From VGWF01 sp964423465 (GTDB lineage: Bacteria; Verrucomicrobiota; Kiritimatiellia; PWTM01), in assembly GCA_964423465.1 (NCBI GenBank), contig CAYRFK010000118.1, positions 1 through 15,377 of the forward strand: a DNA stretch of 15,377 nt, in the 5' to 3' direction. Shown here piece after piece: positions 15,346-15,377 of this stretch. A program made the translations under genes and the position numbers. Within the stretch, counting starts at the first letter, position 1. Each line of letters opens with the position of its first letter. Below the pieces are notes generated by a model. It did not search any database. It was not told where the DNA came from and was given only the letters and a program-made list of their open reading frames with translations.

Positions 15346-15366
15346 CACTTGGGAAGGGTCCAAGTG
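15346..15366. repeat. 7-bp perfect hairpin at right edge
   Basis: CACTTGG (15346-15352) pairs with CCAAGTG (15360-15366) across a 7-base loop. No U-run follows within the window. It may be the terminator or operator of a gene lying beyond the edge. Confidence 0.35.
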
Positions 15367-15377
15367 GAACAGAAGAG

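Larger units (their letters stand above)
14915..15377. other. non-coding, repeat-rich upstream region at right edge
   Basis: I see no credible gene in these 463 bases. The minus-strand open frame over 14917-15363 is made partly of translated repeats (alternating Ile/Val/Thr from AATCGT hexads; N-T-Q-Y-P-T-style runs from the heptads), which suggests a spurious product. The region holds the operon's likely promoter and Shine-Dalgarno, two facing hexad arrays, one heptad array and a 7-bp hairpin at the right edge. Confidence 0.6.

Noticed and set aside
15342..15347. Perfect -35 hexamer TTGACA on the plus strand near the right edge
   Set aside because: No -10-like hexamer lies at 16-18 bases and the window ends before any gene; the match may be chance.
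14917..15363. Minus-strand small protein at the right edge
   Set aside because: Its sequence is largely translated hexad and heptad repeats, and it runs into the promoter region and start of the FAD gene.

Overview
The window is GC-rich and comes from a bacterium. High-GC reading frames, many secreted or membrane-anchored proteins and a lone TIM-barrel 'sugar phosphate isomerase' with a signal peptide all point to the PVC superphylum. So do a 'WPQWRGP…DGV' PQQ-like propeller and short-period intergenic repeats (TTGG-heptads, AATCGT-hexads). A Kiritimatiellota- or Verrucomicrobiota-like genome is my best guess. This is an inference from gene style and repeats; no rRNA or other marker gene is present.

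Layout. The left edge (1-80) carries what looks like the last 25 codons of a plus-strand gene. A 341-base non-coding stretch with inverted repeats follows. A minus-strand gene (422-1039) encodes a small membrane protein with a cytoplasmic four-cysteine module. It is separated from a minus-strand secreted PQQ-like beta-propeller gene (1325-2680) by a complex hairpin element (1188-1272). Two plus-strand genes come next: a YraN-family nuclease-like protein (2842-3279) and a secreted sugar isomerase/epimerase-like TIM barrel (3343-4206). Converging on them from the minus strand is a protein with two GYF_2/DUF4339-like domains (4255-4827).

The right two thirds is one minus-strand block read from high to low coordinates. 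It holds a secreted protein with two FAD/Rossmann oxidoreductase modules (14914 to 11897), a BvgS-like hybrid sensor kinase (11844 to 8135), and a secreted DUF6259-like putative glycoside hydrolase with two C-terminal carbohydrate-binding-like repeats (8138 to 4977). The kinase and hydrolase genes overlap in ATGA, and the oxidoreductase and kinase are 52 bases apart, so the three are probably one operon. I infer a sense-and-process locus: extracytoplasmic ligand sensing by two Venus-flytrap domains, linked in transcription to a secreted oxidoreductase and a secreted glycan-active enzyme. The kinase gene carries an apparent -1 frameshift at about 11537-11541, inside its first ligand-binding domain. 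Either the sensor is broken in this genome or the sequence has a one-base error.

Two features look noteworthy. First, three genes (yraN, the isomerase and the sensor kinase) each have a TANNNT hexamer exactly six bases before the start codon, the arrangement expected of leaderless transcripts. Other genes here instead have Shine-Dalgarno sequences (FAD protein, propeller) or a coupled start (hydrolase). Second, the non-coding ends of the window hold several short-period repeats and dyads, including facing arrays of AATCGT hexads and six tandem TTGGNTR heptads.
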